NCBI GenBank assembly: GCA_000963575.1
Contig: CP011077.1
Coordinates: forward strand, 248,001-312,000
Reading direction: 5' to 3'
Source: Klebsiella michiganensis
Lineage (GTDB): Bacteria > Pseudomonadota > Gammaproteobacteria > Enterobacterales > Enterobacteriaceae
Length of the DNA: 64,000 nt
The notes beneath the pieces are model-generated. The model did not search any database, was not told the DNA's origin, and saw only the letters and a program-made list of their open reading frames with translations. A program made the position numbers and the translations under genes. Within the stretch, counting starts at the first letter, position 1; every line of letters starts with the position of its first letter. This document shows positions 1 through 8,798 of this stretch, piece by piece.

Positions 1-121
1 TTTTCAGGGCTGATTTTTTTATCAGCGCGGCGGGCAGGCAAACGTCTTCGTTGAGGACATTGGCAGGGGAATGCATGAGGGCGGACTTATGGGGTACGAG
101 GTTAATCTCCTGGTATTTCAT
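1..121 (-). CDS. PLP-dependent amino acid deaminase/dehydratase, N-terminal fragment
   Basis: Forty N-terminal codons run off the left edge; the ATG is at 119-121 on the minus strand. The stretch LPAALIKKSALK resembles the first strand of fold-III PLP enzymes of the D-serine dehydratase-like 'amino acid deaminase' family, which eliminate water and ammonia from 3-hydroxy-D-amino acids. It diverges from the D-aminoacylase gene at 324 across a shared AT-rich promoter region, which fits the gene partnership known for this family. Only the start is visible and no catalytic lysine can be checked, so the identity rests on a short match plus context. Confidence 0.55.
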   Translation of the reverse strand, partial: MKYQEINLVPHKSALMHSPANVLNEDVCLPAALIKKSALK

Positions 122-323
122 AACGTATTTTCTCCGAGGTTGTTCTGTCTTTCAGATTAAGTATCATTTTTAATGCATTGTTATTATTTGGTATTTTATT
201 TTTATTCGATATTTAGTGAATAAAAGTATCATTAATCTATCAGGCTTTTGCTTAGTTTTTCACTGTTTTTGTGGCTTGTAAATGGTTAACTTGCACTCAG
301 ATTTTTATTGGCGTGAGGCGCAT
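122..323. promoter_or_regulatory. Divergent promoter region with two AAGTATCATT repeats
   Basis: AT-rich spacer between two divergent catabolic genes. The 10-mer AAGTATCATT occurs at 159-168 and again at 224-233, 65 bp apart, close to six helical turns. A related GTATCAT lies at 6240-6246, just upstream of the RpiR regulator gene. I infer that these are binding sites for the RpiR protein encoded at 5336-6199; nothing else proves it. Confidence 0.4.
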
Positions 324-1760
324 ATGAAGTTTGATTATCTCTTCAGGAATGTCACCGTGATTGATGGTTCGGGCGGTGCGGAATATCTGGCCGATGTGGC
401 GGTGCAGGGCGAGCGTATTGCCGACATCGCGCCGGGTATTACCGGTGAGGCCGTGCATGAGATCGACGGCAGCGGGCGGGTATTGGCGCCGGGGTTTATT
501 GATGTCCACACGCATGACGACATTAACGTGATCCGTTTTCCTGAATATCTGCCGAAAATTAGCCAGGGCATTACCACCGTGATCGTCGGCAACTGCGGCA
601 TCAGTGCGGCGGGCGCAACCATTAACGCGCAGGTGCCTGACCCGATGAACCTGTTGGGCGAGGCGCATCAGTTTGTCTATCCCACGGTTGAGGCGTATGC
701 GCATGCCGTGGAGCAGGCTCGCCCGGCAATCAACGTCGGCACGCTTGTCGGTCATACCGCGCTGCGTAATAACCAGATGGATGACCTGTTCCGCCCGGCG
801 ACGCAAGAAGAGATTCTCGCCATGCGCGAGCAGCTTAAGCTGGCCCTGCAGCAGGGAGCGTTGGGATTAAGCTCTGGGCTGGCTTATGGCAGCGCGTTCC
901 ACTCCACCACCGAAGAGGTGATGGCGCTGGCGGAGGAGCTGGCGGCGGAGAAGGGGATTTACACCACCCATTTACGCTCCGAGTTTGAGCCTATTTTAGA
1001 GGCGCTGGATGAAGCTTTTCGCATCGGCTGCCACGGAAATGTGCCGGTTGTGGTGTCGCATCACAAATGCGCCGGGGCGAAAAACTGGGGGCGCACGGTT
1101 GAAACGCTAAAGTTGTTCGACAAAGTACGCGAGCAGCAGGATGTCTCCTGTGACTGTTACCCGTATTCCGCCAGCTCTTCAACGCTGGACATGAAGCAGA
1201 TAACCGATGAATTCGACATTGTCATCACCTGGTCAGAGCCGCATCCGGAAGTGGCGGGGAAGACGCTGCTGCAAATCGCCGAAGAGTGGTCGATGTCACT
1301 TCACGAAGCGGGAAAATTACTGATGCCCGCGGGCGCGATTTATTACAACATGGACGAGCAGGACGTTCGGCGCGTGCTGAGCTATCCAGTGACAATGATA
1401 GGCTCCGACGGGCTGCCTAACGATCCGATGCCGCATCCTCGGCTGTGGGGCGCCTTCCCGCGCGTGCTGGGACATTACAGCCGCGACGAGAAGCTTTTCC
1501 CGCTGACGCAGGCGGTACATAAGATGACGGGCATGTCGGCGGCTCGGTTCCAGCTGCCCGAACGTGGCCTGGTGAAGCGCGGTTATTATGCCGATCTGGT
1601 GTTGTTCAACCCGGTAACCGTGCGGGATGTGGCGAGCTTCAGTAACCCGAAACAGCCTGCCGCAGGTATTGAGGCGGTGATGGTGAACGGGGTGATGAGC
1701 TACGGGCTGGCGCAAAAAGTCACCGGGCGTGCGGGGCGGTTCCTGCGTCGGCAGAAGTGA
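324..1760 (+). CDS. N-acyl-D-amino-acid deacylase (D-aminoacylase family)
   Basis: 478-residue cytoplasmic zinc amidohydrolase that removes the acyl group from N-acyl-D-amino acids. The characteristic residues of the family are all visible: HTH at 62-64, Cys91 in GNCGIS, His216 in TTHLRSE, His246/247 in VSHHK, and Asp362 in GSDG. Length is usual for the family. I prefer the ATG at 324, preceded by GTGAGG, over the ATG at 282, because the family's start (strand plus DG motif) follows directly. It heads a run with ridA, a symporter, dgoK and dgoA, so the true substrate may be an N-acyl sugar amino acid rather than a protein amino acid. Confidence 0.85.
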   Translation: MKFDYLFRNVTVIDGSGGAEYLADVAVQGERIADIAPGITGEAVHEIDGSGRVLAPGFIDVHTHDDINVIRFPEYLPKISQGITTVIVGNCGISAAGATINAQVPDPMNLLGEAHQFVYPTVEAYAHAVEQARPAINVGTLVGHTALRNNQMDDLFRPATQEEILAMREQLKLALQQGALGLSSGLAYGSAFHSTTEEVMALAEELAAEKGIYTTHLRSEFEPILEALDEAFRIGCHGNVPVVVSHHKCAGAKNWGRTVETLKLFDKVREQQDVSCDCYPYSASSSTLDMKQITDEFDIVITWSEPHPEVAGKTLLQIAEEWSMSLHEAGKLLMPAGAIYYNMDEQDVRRVLSYPVTMIGSDGLPNDPMPHPRLWGAFPRVLGHYSRDEKLFPLTQAVHKMTGMSAARFQLPERGLVKRGYYADLVLFNPVTVRDVASFSNPKQPAAGIEAVMVNGVMSYGLAQKVTGRAGRFLRRQK

Positions 1761-1771
1761 ATATAGCTTAG

Positions 1772-1811
1772 CCCCTCACCCCGGCTCTCTTCCTCAGGGA
1801 GAGGGTGAGGG
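1772..1811. repeat. Enterobacterial palindromic repeat, compact form
   Basis: CCCTCACCCCGGCTCTCT is followed after a few bases by its near-complement GGGAGAGGGTGAGGG, making a long hairpin between the deacylase and RidA genes. Related arms occur at 9826, 10220, 27658, 34824, 34976 and 62489. In this copy the two arms are adjacent with no central cargo. Confidence 0.75.
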
Positions 1812-1835
1812 TAAACCGATCAATAAGGAGTAATG

Positions 1836-2228
1836 ATGAGCATTAAACGTTATGGCGTTGGCGGCAGTACCGGTACCGGCGGGCAGCACCTGCCTTTTGC
1901 CAAAGCTGTGGAAGCGGCCGGCTGGCTGTATGTTTCCGGCCAGACGCCAATGAAGGACGGGGAAGTGGTTGAGGGGGGAATTGTCGATCAGTCGCGGCTG
2001 GCGATTCAGAACTGCGTGGACATCATGGCGGAAGCGGGCTACACCCTGGCTGACGTAGTGCACGTAAAGGTTTACCTGACCGATGCTCGCTATTTTCAGT
2101 CTTTCAACAAAGTATTTCGTGAATTCTTTGGTGACCATCCTCCGGCCCGCGTGTGCTGCGTTGCGGACCTGGTGGTGGACTGCAAAGTTGAAGTGGATGT
2201 CACCTGCTATCGCTCAGACCGGGGCTAA
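1836..2228 (+). CDS. RidA family enamine/imine deaminase
   Basis: 130-residue RidA/YjgF/UK114 family protein. RidA enzymes hydrolyse reactive 2-enamines and imines released by PLP dehydratases to 2-keto acids plus ammonia. The C-terminal signature PPARVCCVADL carries the substrate-binding Arg of the family; the early YVSGQTP segment is also typical. Two ATGs (1833, 1836) follow AAGGAG at 1825-1830; the second has the better spacing. A dedicated RidA fits a PLP deaminase in the same cluster (minus strand, 1-121), whose imine product it would resolve. Confidence 0.85.
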   Translation: MSIKRYGVGGSTGTGGQHLPFAKAVEAAGWLYVSGQTPMKDGEVVEGGIVDQSRLAIQNCVDIMAEAGYTLADVVHVKVYLTDARYFQSFNKVFREFFGDHPPARVCCVADLVVDCKVEVDVTCYRSDRG

Positions 2229-2241
2229 TTTCTAAGCCTGT

Positions 2242-2269
2242 TTTCCCCTCTCAGACAGGAGAGGGGAAA
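2242..2269 (+). terminator. Inverted repeat after ridA, possible terminator or attenuator
   Basis: An 11-bp perfect stem TTTCCCCTCTC / GAGAGGGGAAA with a 6-nt loop sits 14 bp after the ridA stop. There is no long T tract, so it may only partly terminate or may protect the mRNA end. The arm sequence resembles the palindromic repeat family. The rest of the 174-bp ridA-symporter gap shows nothing I recognise. Confidence 0.4.
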
Positions 2270-2402
2270 TAATGAGAGCAAGATAAAAATATAAAAATTA
2301 AAACCAAAACGTAACTGGCATCGTTATTACGGTAGCCAACGGGCTCCCTTTGTATTTTTTCAGGTGCCTGTTCTTTTCACCAATGACTGCTGGAAGTGAA
2401 TC

Positions 2403-3878
2403 ATGAATAATATTTCATTCCTTATCTGCTTTGGTCTTTATGCCTGCGCGATGATTATTCTCGGCTGGTTTGTTTCCCGTAACCAAAAGAGCGGTGAAGA
2501 TTTCTTGCTGGGCGGGCGCTCTCTGCCGATGTTTTTAACGCTGGGTTCCACGGTGGCGACGATGGTCGGCACGGGGTCAAGTATGGGAGCGGTGGGTTTT
2601 GGCTACAGCAATGGCTGGGCGGGGATGCTTTACGGGCTTGGCGGTGCGGTGGGTATTTTGCTGGTAGCCTGGCTATTTGCCCCGGTACGAAAATTGCGTT
2701 TCATGACAATGAGCGAAGAACTTTCTTATTATACGGGGGCCAGCCACTTAATTAAAAATATCGTCGGCCTGCTTATATTTGTCGCCTCTATTGGCTGGTT
2801 AGGTGCTCATATTCTTGGCGGTAGCCTGTATTTATCCTGGGCTACAGGAATAGATATGACGGTGGCAAAAATTATTATTGCTCTGGCATTTGCGATTTAT
2901 GTCGTAATCGGTGGTTATTCAGCTGTGGTCTGGACTGACACTATCCAGGCACTGATTTTGTTCTTCGGTTTTATTCTGATGGCGATACTTGCCGTGATTC
3001 ACGTGGGTGGCTGGGAGGCTATTCAACAGGCGATGGCTCCTGAGGCGTTGAGCTTCCTTGCCGTCGACAAGCTGGGTGTGGTACCCGCACTCTCTCTGGC
3101 GATGGTGATTAGCGTTGGCGTACTGGCGACACCTTCCTATCGGCAGCGCATTTACTCAGGGAAGGATGTGTCATCCGTGAGGCGCTCGTTTGTGTATACC
3201 GGCATACTGTATTTATTCTTCTCTATCCTTCCGGCTATTATCGGGATGGCGGCCTTTACCATGAACCCGTCTCTTGAAAACAGCAACTATGCTTTTCTGT
3301 TTGCGACAAGTTTCCTGCCGAGCCTGGTGGGGCTGGTGGTGCTGATTGCCGGGCTGTCGGCCACCATGTCTTCGGCAAGCTCTGATGCCATCGCCGCCGT
3401 AACGATAGTGATGCGCGATCTCTACACGATAATAACGGGCAGAATGCCGCCGGAAAATAAAGCCATTATGCTGTCCCGCTGGATGCTGGTGCTAGTGATT
3501 GGCCTGGCGCTGATCTTTGCCCTGACCTCCAACGACATCATTAGTTACATCACCAAAATGATTTCCACCCTGATGTCTGGTCTGTTTGTCTGCTCGATTC
3601 TGGGGCGCTTCTGGCTGCGCTTTAACTGGCAGGGGGCGCTGGCCGCGCTGGCAGGCGGCGCGGGAGTATCCACTGCGGTGTTGGTCCATGACCGCTGGCT
3701 GGCATACTGGGGCAACCCCTGCATTCCTTCCGTGCTGGCGAGCCTGGCCGCTGCTGTTATCGTTACGCTGGTCACTCCGGCCAGCAAGATGAGCCGTGAA
3801 GAGGCGCTGGAGGTGATTACCCGCGAAAGGGAAAGTCGCCCCGAGTCTGTGCCTGCTCCGCTAAGGAGCGGCAAATGA
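2403..3878 (+). CDS. Sodium:solute symporter (SSF family)
   Basis: 491-residue inner-membrane protein with about 13 hydrophobic segments and the SSF pattern: a short first helix, then GEDFLLGGRSLP near residue 32, the GSTVATMVGTGS helix, and SATMSSASSD near residue 320. SSF transporters drive uptake of sugars, amino acids, vitamins or sialic acids with Na+. Its place between deacylase/ridA and dgoK/dgoA makes it the likely importer of the pathway substrate. The stop overlaps the dgoK start (ATGA), so the two are translationally coupled. Confidence 0.85.
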   Translation: MNNISFLICFGLYACAMIILGWFVSRNQKSGEDFLLGGRSLPMFLTLGSTVATMVGTGSSMGAVGFGYSNGWAGMLYGLGGAVGILLVAWLFAPVRKLRFMTMSEELSYYTGASHLIKNIVGLLIFVASIGWLGAHILGGSLYLSWATGIDMTVAKIIIALAFAIYVVIGGYSAVVWTDTIQALILFFGFILMAILAVIHVGGWEAIQQAMAPEALSFLAVDKLGVVPALSLAMVISVGVLATPSYRQRIYSGKDVSSVRRSFVYTGILYLFFSILPAIIGMAAFTMNPSLENSNYAFLFATSFLPSLVGLVVLIAGLSATMSSASSDAIAAVTIVMRDLYTIITGRMPPENKAIMLSRWMLVLVIGLALIFALTSNDIISYITKMISTLMSGLFVCSILGRFWLRFNWQGALAALAGGAGVSTAVLVHDRWLAYWGNPCIPSVLASLAAAVIVTLVTPASKMSREEALEVITRERESRPESVPAPLRSGK

Positions 3879-4741
3879 ACGAGAACTACATCGCCGTGGA
3901 CTGGGGTTCAAGTCAGCTCAGAGCCTGGCATTTTATCGCCGGTCAGCCGGTAGCCAGTCTGGATTTGCCGCTGGGCGTTAGCCGCCTTGAGGCATGTACG
4001 CCCGAGGCTGTGTTTGAGCAGCACATAGCCCCGTGGCGTGAAAAGGCGCCAGTGCCGGTCATTATGGGCGGAATGATCGGCAGCGATGCAGGCTGGCAGC
4101 AGGTTCCCTATCTGGCTTGCCCCGCTGCTCTAAGCCAGCTTGCCGCCGGACTGAAAGAAGTTGCCGAAAATGTGTGGATTGTTCCGGGGCTAAAAGTGGA
4201 AGCCGAAAATGTGATGCGCGGGGAGGAAACTCAGCTGCTTGGTGCCATGCGGCTGGCGCCTACCACGCATTACGTAATGCCCGGAACCCACAGCAAATGG
4301 GTACAAGCCGAGGGCGAACGCGTCAGCGCATTTTCTACGGTGATGACCGGAGAACTGCATCACCTGTTGATGACTTGCTCACTGATTGGCAAGGGGCTGC
4401 CTGCGCAAATCAATGATGATGCTGCGTTCCGGCAAGGGCTTGACCGGGGGCTGTGTTCGCCCGCATTTGTCGGCGAGTTATTTTACGCCAGGGCGGCGAG
4501 AGTGCTGGGCAGCGTGCCAGCATCCTGCGTCGCTGAACTGCTGTCCGGGCTGCTGATTGGCGCTGAAGTTGCCGGGATGATGACGCTCCATGAACCTAAA
4601 AACGTCACGCTGGTGGCCAGCTCTTCTCTCTGTCGCCGCTATCAGCAGGCCTTTTCCCTGGCCGGGGTTGAAACCCAATGTGTGGCAGGTGAAGACGCTT
4701 TTCAGCAGGGCATAAGGAGCCTTCTCGATGCACGATGCTAA
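3875..4741 (+). CDS. dgoK: 2-dehydro-3-deoxygalactonokinase
   Basis: 288-residue DgoK family kinase, which phosphorylates 2-keto-3-deoxy-galactonate at O6 with ATP. The N-terminal AVDWGSSQLRAW is the phosphate-1 loop of the family and MPGTHSKWV near residue 136 is its conserved core. It overlaps the symporter gene by 4 bp upstream and dgoA by 14 bp downstream. No galactonate dehydratase (dgoD) or D-galactonate transporter is present here, so 2-keto-3-deoxy-galactonate must come from another reaction, possibly deamination of a hexosaminate. Confidence 0.85.
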   Translation: MNENYIAVDWGSSQLRAWHFIAGQPVASLDLPLGVSRLEACTPEAVFEQHIAPWREKAPVPVIMGGMIGSDAGWQQVPYLACPAALSQLAAGLKEVAENVWIVPGLKVEAENVMRGEETQLLGAMRLAPTTHYVMPGTHSKWVQAEGERVSAFSTVMTGELHHLLMTCSLIGKGLPAQINDDAAFRQGLDRGLCSPAFVGELFYARAARVLGSVPASCVAELLSGLLIGAEVAGMMTLHEPKNVTLVASSSLCRRYQQAFSLAGVETQCVAGEDAFQQGIRSLLDARC

Positions 4742-5339
4742 TCCACTGATCGCCATTCTGCGCGGGGTTCAGCCTTTTGAGGCGGCCGCGCACGTTGAGG
4801 CATTAATTGAAGAGGGCTTCCGTTACCTGGAAATTCCGCTCAACTCGCCGGGTTGGCAGCAGAGCATTGCCGGGGTGGGGGCTAAGTTTGGTCGGCAGGC
4901 CTGCATTGGTGCCGGAACGGTACTGAAGGTGGAGCAGGTTACCTGGCTTGCTGACGCCGGCGCCGGGCTGATAGTGACGCCTAACACCGACCCGCGTGTG
5001 ATAGCCCTGGCAAGAGAGCGCGGCATGCTGGTTTGTGCCGGATGCGCTACCGCAACGGAGGCATTTACCGCGCTGGAAGCCGGGGCACAGTGGCTGAAAA
5101 TTTTTCCATCTTCGGCATTTGGTCCGGCGTACATTTCCGCGCTGAAAGCGGTATTGCCGCCGGAGACGCCGGTGTTGGCGGTGGGAGGTATTACGCCGGA
5201 TAACCTTCCGTTGTATCTCGACGCTGGCTGCCAGGGCGCAGGTTTAGGCAGCGATCTCTACCGTGCAGGGCAAGATGTAAAAGTGACCCGGCAGCAGGGA
5301 AGACGCTTTATGGACGCCCTCAGGCGGTATCACCGCTAA
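4728..5339 (+). CDS. dgoA: 2-dehydro-3-deoxy-6-phosphogalactonate aldolase
   Basis: 203-residue class I KDPG/KDPGal aldolase that cleaves the phosphorylated keto acid to pyruvate and glyceraldehyde-3-phosphate. Visible residues are Glu35 in YLEIPLNS and the Schiff-base Lys124 in WLKIFPSS, followed by the phosphate-binding AVGGITPDN. The start overlaps the end of dgoK by 14 bp. The gene meets the RpiR regulator tail to tail with a 3-bp overlap. Pairing with DgoK favours the galacto over the gluco substrate, though KDPG cannot be excluded. Confidence 0.85.
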   Translation: MHDANPLIAILRGVQPFEAAAHVEALIEEGFRYLEIPLNSPGWQQSIAGVGAKFGRQACIGAGTVLKVEQVTWLADAGAGLIVTPNTDPRVIALARERGMLVCAGCATATEAFTALEAGAQWLKIFPSSAFGPAYISALKAVLPPETPVLAVGGITPDNLPLYLDAGCQGAGLGSDLYRAGQDVKVTRQQGRRFMDALRRYHR

Positions 5340-6199
5340 TCCCCCAGCGGCTGCCTGTCAGCCCCGCCGCGATGGCTGTCCAGCGCCAGCTTGATGCGGC
5401 GCAGTCGATCCTTCGCCTGGCTTTTGTTGGCCATCGCCAGTTCGGTGGCCAGCACATCAATCATCGCCAGCATCGCGTAGCGCGAAGTGCTCGGCTTAAA
5501 AATGTAGTCGTTTTCGCGAATAATCAGCGGCAGCACAATGTCTGCCTGCTCGGCCAGCGGCGTACCCTGCGGAGTAATGGCGATGATCTTTGCACCGTAC
5601 TGGCGGGCAATGGCCGCGCTCTCCACCACTTCCGGGGTGTAGCCTCCCAATGATAGCGCCACAACCACATCGTTGGAGGCCACCGACGCCGCCATCATCC
5701 TCGCCAGCAAGCCATCGCTTTGGCTCACCACCGGCATGCCGAGGCGAAACAGACGAAACTGTAACTCCTGCGCACAAATCGTCGACCCGCCGCCCATGCC
5801 CAGCGCCAGAATCTGCCTCGCATTATTCAGCCAGGTCACGGCCTTGTTCAGTGACTCAGCGTTTAGCGCACGGCGGTTGATGTCCAGCACGTTGATGATG
5901 GTTTCGTAGATCCCCTGCACGCCTTCCAGGTCCGGCACATCGAGAATAAATCTTTGCCCCACGGCCAGCGACTGGGCCAACTTCACCTTCAGTTCTCGCA
6001 CGTCCTTGCAGCCGATAGCCCGGGCAAAGCGGGTAATTGAAGCCTGGCTGGTTTGCGTCTGGCGTGCCATTTCCGAAATCGGCAGCGCCGCGGCAGACTG
6101 CACGTCGTCCAGAATAAACTGCGCGATGCGCTTTTCGGTGGCGGTCAGCTCAACAAAGCGATCGGTGATGCAGGAGATAATATCGATGGTGTAGCTCAT
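5336..6199 (-). CDS. MurR/RpiR family transcriptional regulator
   Basis: 287-residue regulator: N-terminal HTH_6 domain (TATEKRIAQFIL, then QTSQASITRFARAIG) and a C-terminal SIS sugar-phosphate-binding domain from about residue 120 (LALGMGGGSTICAQEL). RpiR proteins sense phosphorylated sugars or amino sugars. I chose the ATG at 6199, with AGGG six bases upstream, over an in-frame TTG at 6223. It converges with dgoA and probably controls the 1-5.3 kb cluster; candidate GTATCAT sites lie at 159, 224 and 6240. Confidence 0.85.
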   Translation of the reverse strand: MSYTIDIISCITDRFVELTATEKRIAQFILDDVQSAAALPISEMARQTQTSQASITRFARAIGCKDVRELKVKLAQSLAVGQRFILDVPDLEGVQGIYETIINVLDINRRALNAESLNKAVTWLNNARQILALGMGGGSTICAQELQFRLFRLGMPVVSQSDGLLARMMAASVASNDVVVALSLGGYTPEVVESAAIARQYGAKIIAITPQGTPLAEQADIVLPLIIRENDYIFKPSTSRYAMLAMIDVLATELAMANKSQAKDRLRRIKLALDSHRGGADRQPLGD

Positions 6200-6277
6200 G
6201 GCGCGACCCTGGTACTTGTGCAAAAGGAGAAGGTACTTTGTATCATAAATCCGTTACCTGGGGCGCACCATGTGAAT

Positions 6278-7126
6278 TCAGGATGGCTCGCTTATCGCTT
6301 CCATACGCCGCTGCCCGATTGTGGCCCGAATAAACGCGGCGATGAAGACCAGGGCAGAAAGCACAACGATGGTCGGCGCGGGGGCGCTGTCGATAAAGAA
6401 TGAAAGGTAGACGCCAAGAAACGACGTCACGATAGCCTGCGCAAGCGCGACCAGCATCATGCCTTTAAAGGTGCGCGTCAACAGTGAGGCGATAGCCCCA
6501 GGAGCGATGAGCAGGGAGATGGCGAGAATGATCCCCACCGCCTTCAGGGCCGCGACGATGGTCAACGAGACCAGGCAAAGCAGGCCATAGTTCAGCAACT
6601 TGACGTTCAGGCCGGATACCTGCGCCTGAATAGGATCGAACGCGTGCAGCAGTAAATCTCGCCATTTTAACGCCACAATAATCGCCGTGAGCAGCGCAAT
6701 GATCCCCGTTTGCAGAATATCACTGCCGCTCACGCCCAGCATGTCGCCGAACAGAATGTGGTCGAGGTGGATATCCGGTTTCAGGTAGACGTAAAGCACT
6801 AGGCCCGCGCCAAACATACCGGAAAAGACGATGCCCATAACCGTGTCGCGTTTGATGCGGCTGTTGTCCTGCAGGTAGCCGGTGGCAAAGGCGCAAAATA
6901 GCCCGGCCACGAAGGCGCCGAGGCCCAGCGGCAGGCCGACCATCCAGGCGATCACCACGCCGGGGAAGACTGCGTGGCTCATGGCATCGCCCATTAGCGC
7001 CCAGCCCTTTAGCACCAGGAAGCAGGAGAGCAGCGCGCACGGGATGGCGACCAGCGTCGTCATGGTCAGGGCATTGATCATAAAGCCAAACTGGAAAGGA
7101 GAAAGCAGCGTATCTAACAGGCTCAT
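6278..7126 (-). CDS. sitD: Iron/manganese ABC transporter permease SitD
   Basis: 282-residue ABC-3 family inner-membrane permease with about eight hydrophobic segments and the family's early CALLSCFLVLKGWALMGDA region. It is the second permease of the SitABCD Mn2+/Fe2+ importer. It overlaps sitC by 4 bp and ends the operon. The 79 bp between its end and the RpiR start hold no clear terminator. Confidence 0.92.
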   Translation of the reverse strand: MSLLDTLLSPFQFGFMINALTMTTLVAIPCALLSCFLVLKGWALMGDAMSHAVFPGVVIAWMVGLPLGLGAFVAGLFCAFATGYLQDNSRIKRDTVMGIVFSGMFGAGLVLYVYLKPDIHLDHILFGDMLGVSGSDILQTGIIALLTAIIVALKWRDLLLHAFDPIQAQVSGLNVKLLNYGLLCLVSLTIVAALKAVGIILAISLLIAPGAIASLLTRTFKGMMLVALAQAIVTSFLGVYLSFFIDSAPAPTIVVLSALVFIAAFIRATIGQRRMEAISEPS

Positions 7127-7980
7127 GGCGTTTGCTCCAGGCTCAGGCGCGCGCGCCGACGGTTAGCCAGCAGGCCGTGTTTGGGGGCAAACACGAAGGT
7201 CAGCAGGAAAATAAGCGTTTGCAGCACCACGATAATACCGCCGGTGGCCCCGTCGAGGAAATAGCTAATCCAGGTGCCGAATGCGCTGGTAAAAGTGCCT
7301 AACGTGACGGCAATGATCAACAGTTTGGGGAAGCGATCGGTCAGCAGCCAGGCGGTTGCGCCCGGCGTGACCACCATGCAAATCACCAGAAACGCGCCAA
7401 CGGTTTGCAGCGCCGCCACGGTGGTGGCCGACAGCAGGGTGAAAAATAATCCTTTGAGCCAGAGCGGGTTAAGACCAATGGAGCGGGCGTGATTCTCGTC
7501 GAAGAAGGTCACCATCAGGTCTTTCCATTTCAGCAGCAGAATCGCCAGCGAGACAAAGCCGATAATTGCCAGCTGCACGATATCCGACGGGGCGATGGCC
7601 AGGATATTGCCGAGCACGATGGTCTGGATGTTTACTGAGGTTGGGTTGAGCGACACCATAAATAGCCCGAGGCCAAAGAACGACGAAAAGATAAGGCCAA
7701 TGATGGTGTCTTCCCGCAGGCGCGTGCGCTGGTTTAAAAACAGCATGGTACCCGCCGCGAGGCCGCCTGAGAAAAATGCGCCGATGGAAAACGGCAGGCC
7801 GAGCATATAGGCTCCGGCCACGCCGGGCACGATGGAGTGGGAGAGGGCATCGCCAATCAGCGACCAGCCTTTCAGCATCAGGTAACAGGAGAGGAAGGCG
7901 CACACGCCGCCAACCAGCGCCGATACCCAGATGGCGTTAAACATGTAGCCATAGCTAAACGGTTCGAGCAGGACGGACAT
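7123..7980 (-). CDS. sitC: Iron/manganese ABC transporter permease SitC
   Basis: 285-residue ABC-3 family permease and paralogue of SitD: both carry the CFL-LKGW-L-GDA-SH segment after the first helix. It pairs with SitD to form the membrane channel. Its start shares one base with the sitB stop and its end overlaps sitD by 4 bp, so the operon is tightly coupled. Confidence 0.92.
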   Translation of the reverse strand: MSVLLEPFSYGYMFNAIWVSALVGGVCAFLSCYLMLKGWSLIGDALSHSIVPGVAGAYMLGLPFSIGAFFSGGLAAGTMLFLNQRTRLREDTIIGLIFSSFFGLGLFMVSLNPTSVNIQTIVLGNILAIAPSDIVQLAIIGFVSLAILLLKWKDLMVTFFDENHARSIGLNPLWLKGLFFTLLSATTVAALQTVGAFLVICMVVTPGATAWLLTDRFPKLLIIAVTLGTFTSAFGTWISYFLDGATGGIIVVLQTLIFLLTFVFAPKHGLLANRRRARLSLEQTP

Positions 7981-8798
7981 TACGGCTCCTCTTTTAACGC
8001 CGAACCGTGGATAAACGGCCTTTCGTCGTCGGTGAATACGCTGGTTTCTTTCCCGGTTAAGGTGACGTGACGCAGTACGCCGCTGAAGGCCAGCTCAAGA
8101 TTTGCCTGGGTAAAGGTGACGTCGGTCGGGCCGCAGGCCAGCACGGTACCTTTCACCAGCACGGTGTAGTCGCAATAGTCGGTCACGGCGCCCAGGTTGT
8201 GGGTTGAGACCAGCATCGTGCGGCCCTCATCCCGCAGTTCGCGCAGCAGGCTGATGATCTGCTCTTCCGTTTTTACGTCCACGCCGGTGAACGGTTCGTC
8301 CAGCAGAATAACCTGACCGTCCTGGGCAATTGCCCGGGCGAGAAACACGCGTTTTTTCTGCCCGCCGGATAGTTCGCCGATTTGGCGCTGGCGGAAGTCG
8401 CTCATGCCGACGCGGGCAAGGGCGTTGTCAACCGCCTGTTTGTCGGCCTTGCCGGGAATGCGTAGCATCCCCATATGACCAAAGCGGCCCATCATTACCA
8501 CGTCTTCCACCAGCACCGGAAACGTCCAGTCCACGTCCTCGGACTGCGGCACATAAGACACCAGGTTGTTGCGCAGCGCTTTTCGCGTGGGCATATCCAG
8601 AATCGAGATGCTGCCGCTGGCAAGGTGCACAAAGCCCATGATGGCTTTAAACAGCGTGGATTTCCCGGAGCCGTTGACGCCTACCAGGGCCGCAATAGTG
8701 CCGGTCGGAATTTCAAAGCTGGCCGCCCGCAGCGCGGTGTGGCCATTGCGATAGGTGACGCTGGCGTCCTGAACGATTATGCCGGGACGACGACTCAT
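7980..8798 (-). CDS. sitB: Iron/manganese ABC transporter ATP-binding protein SitB
   Basis: 272-residue ATPase of the Sit importer. Walker A is GVNGSGKST near residue 39, the signature is LSGGQ near 143, and Walker B is VILLDEP near 164, followed by the switch His in STHNLG. It overlaps sitA by 4 bp. All nucleotide-binding residues appear intact. Confidence 0.92.
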   Translation of the reverse strand: MSRRPGIIVQDASVTYRNGHTALRAASFEIPTGTIAALVGVNGSGKSTLFKAIMGFVHLASGSISILDMPTRKALRNNLVSYVPQSEDVDWTFPVLVEDVVMMGRFGHMGMLRIPGKADKQAVDNALARVGMSDFRQRQIGELSGGQKKRVFLARAIAQDGQVILLDEPFTGVDVKTEEQIISLLRELRDEGRTMLVSTHNLGAVTDYCDYTVLVKGTVLACGPTDVTFTQANLELAFSGVLRHVTLTGKETSVFTDDERPFIHGSALKEEP

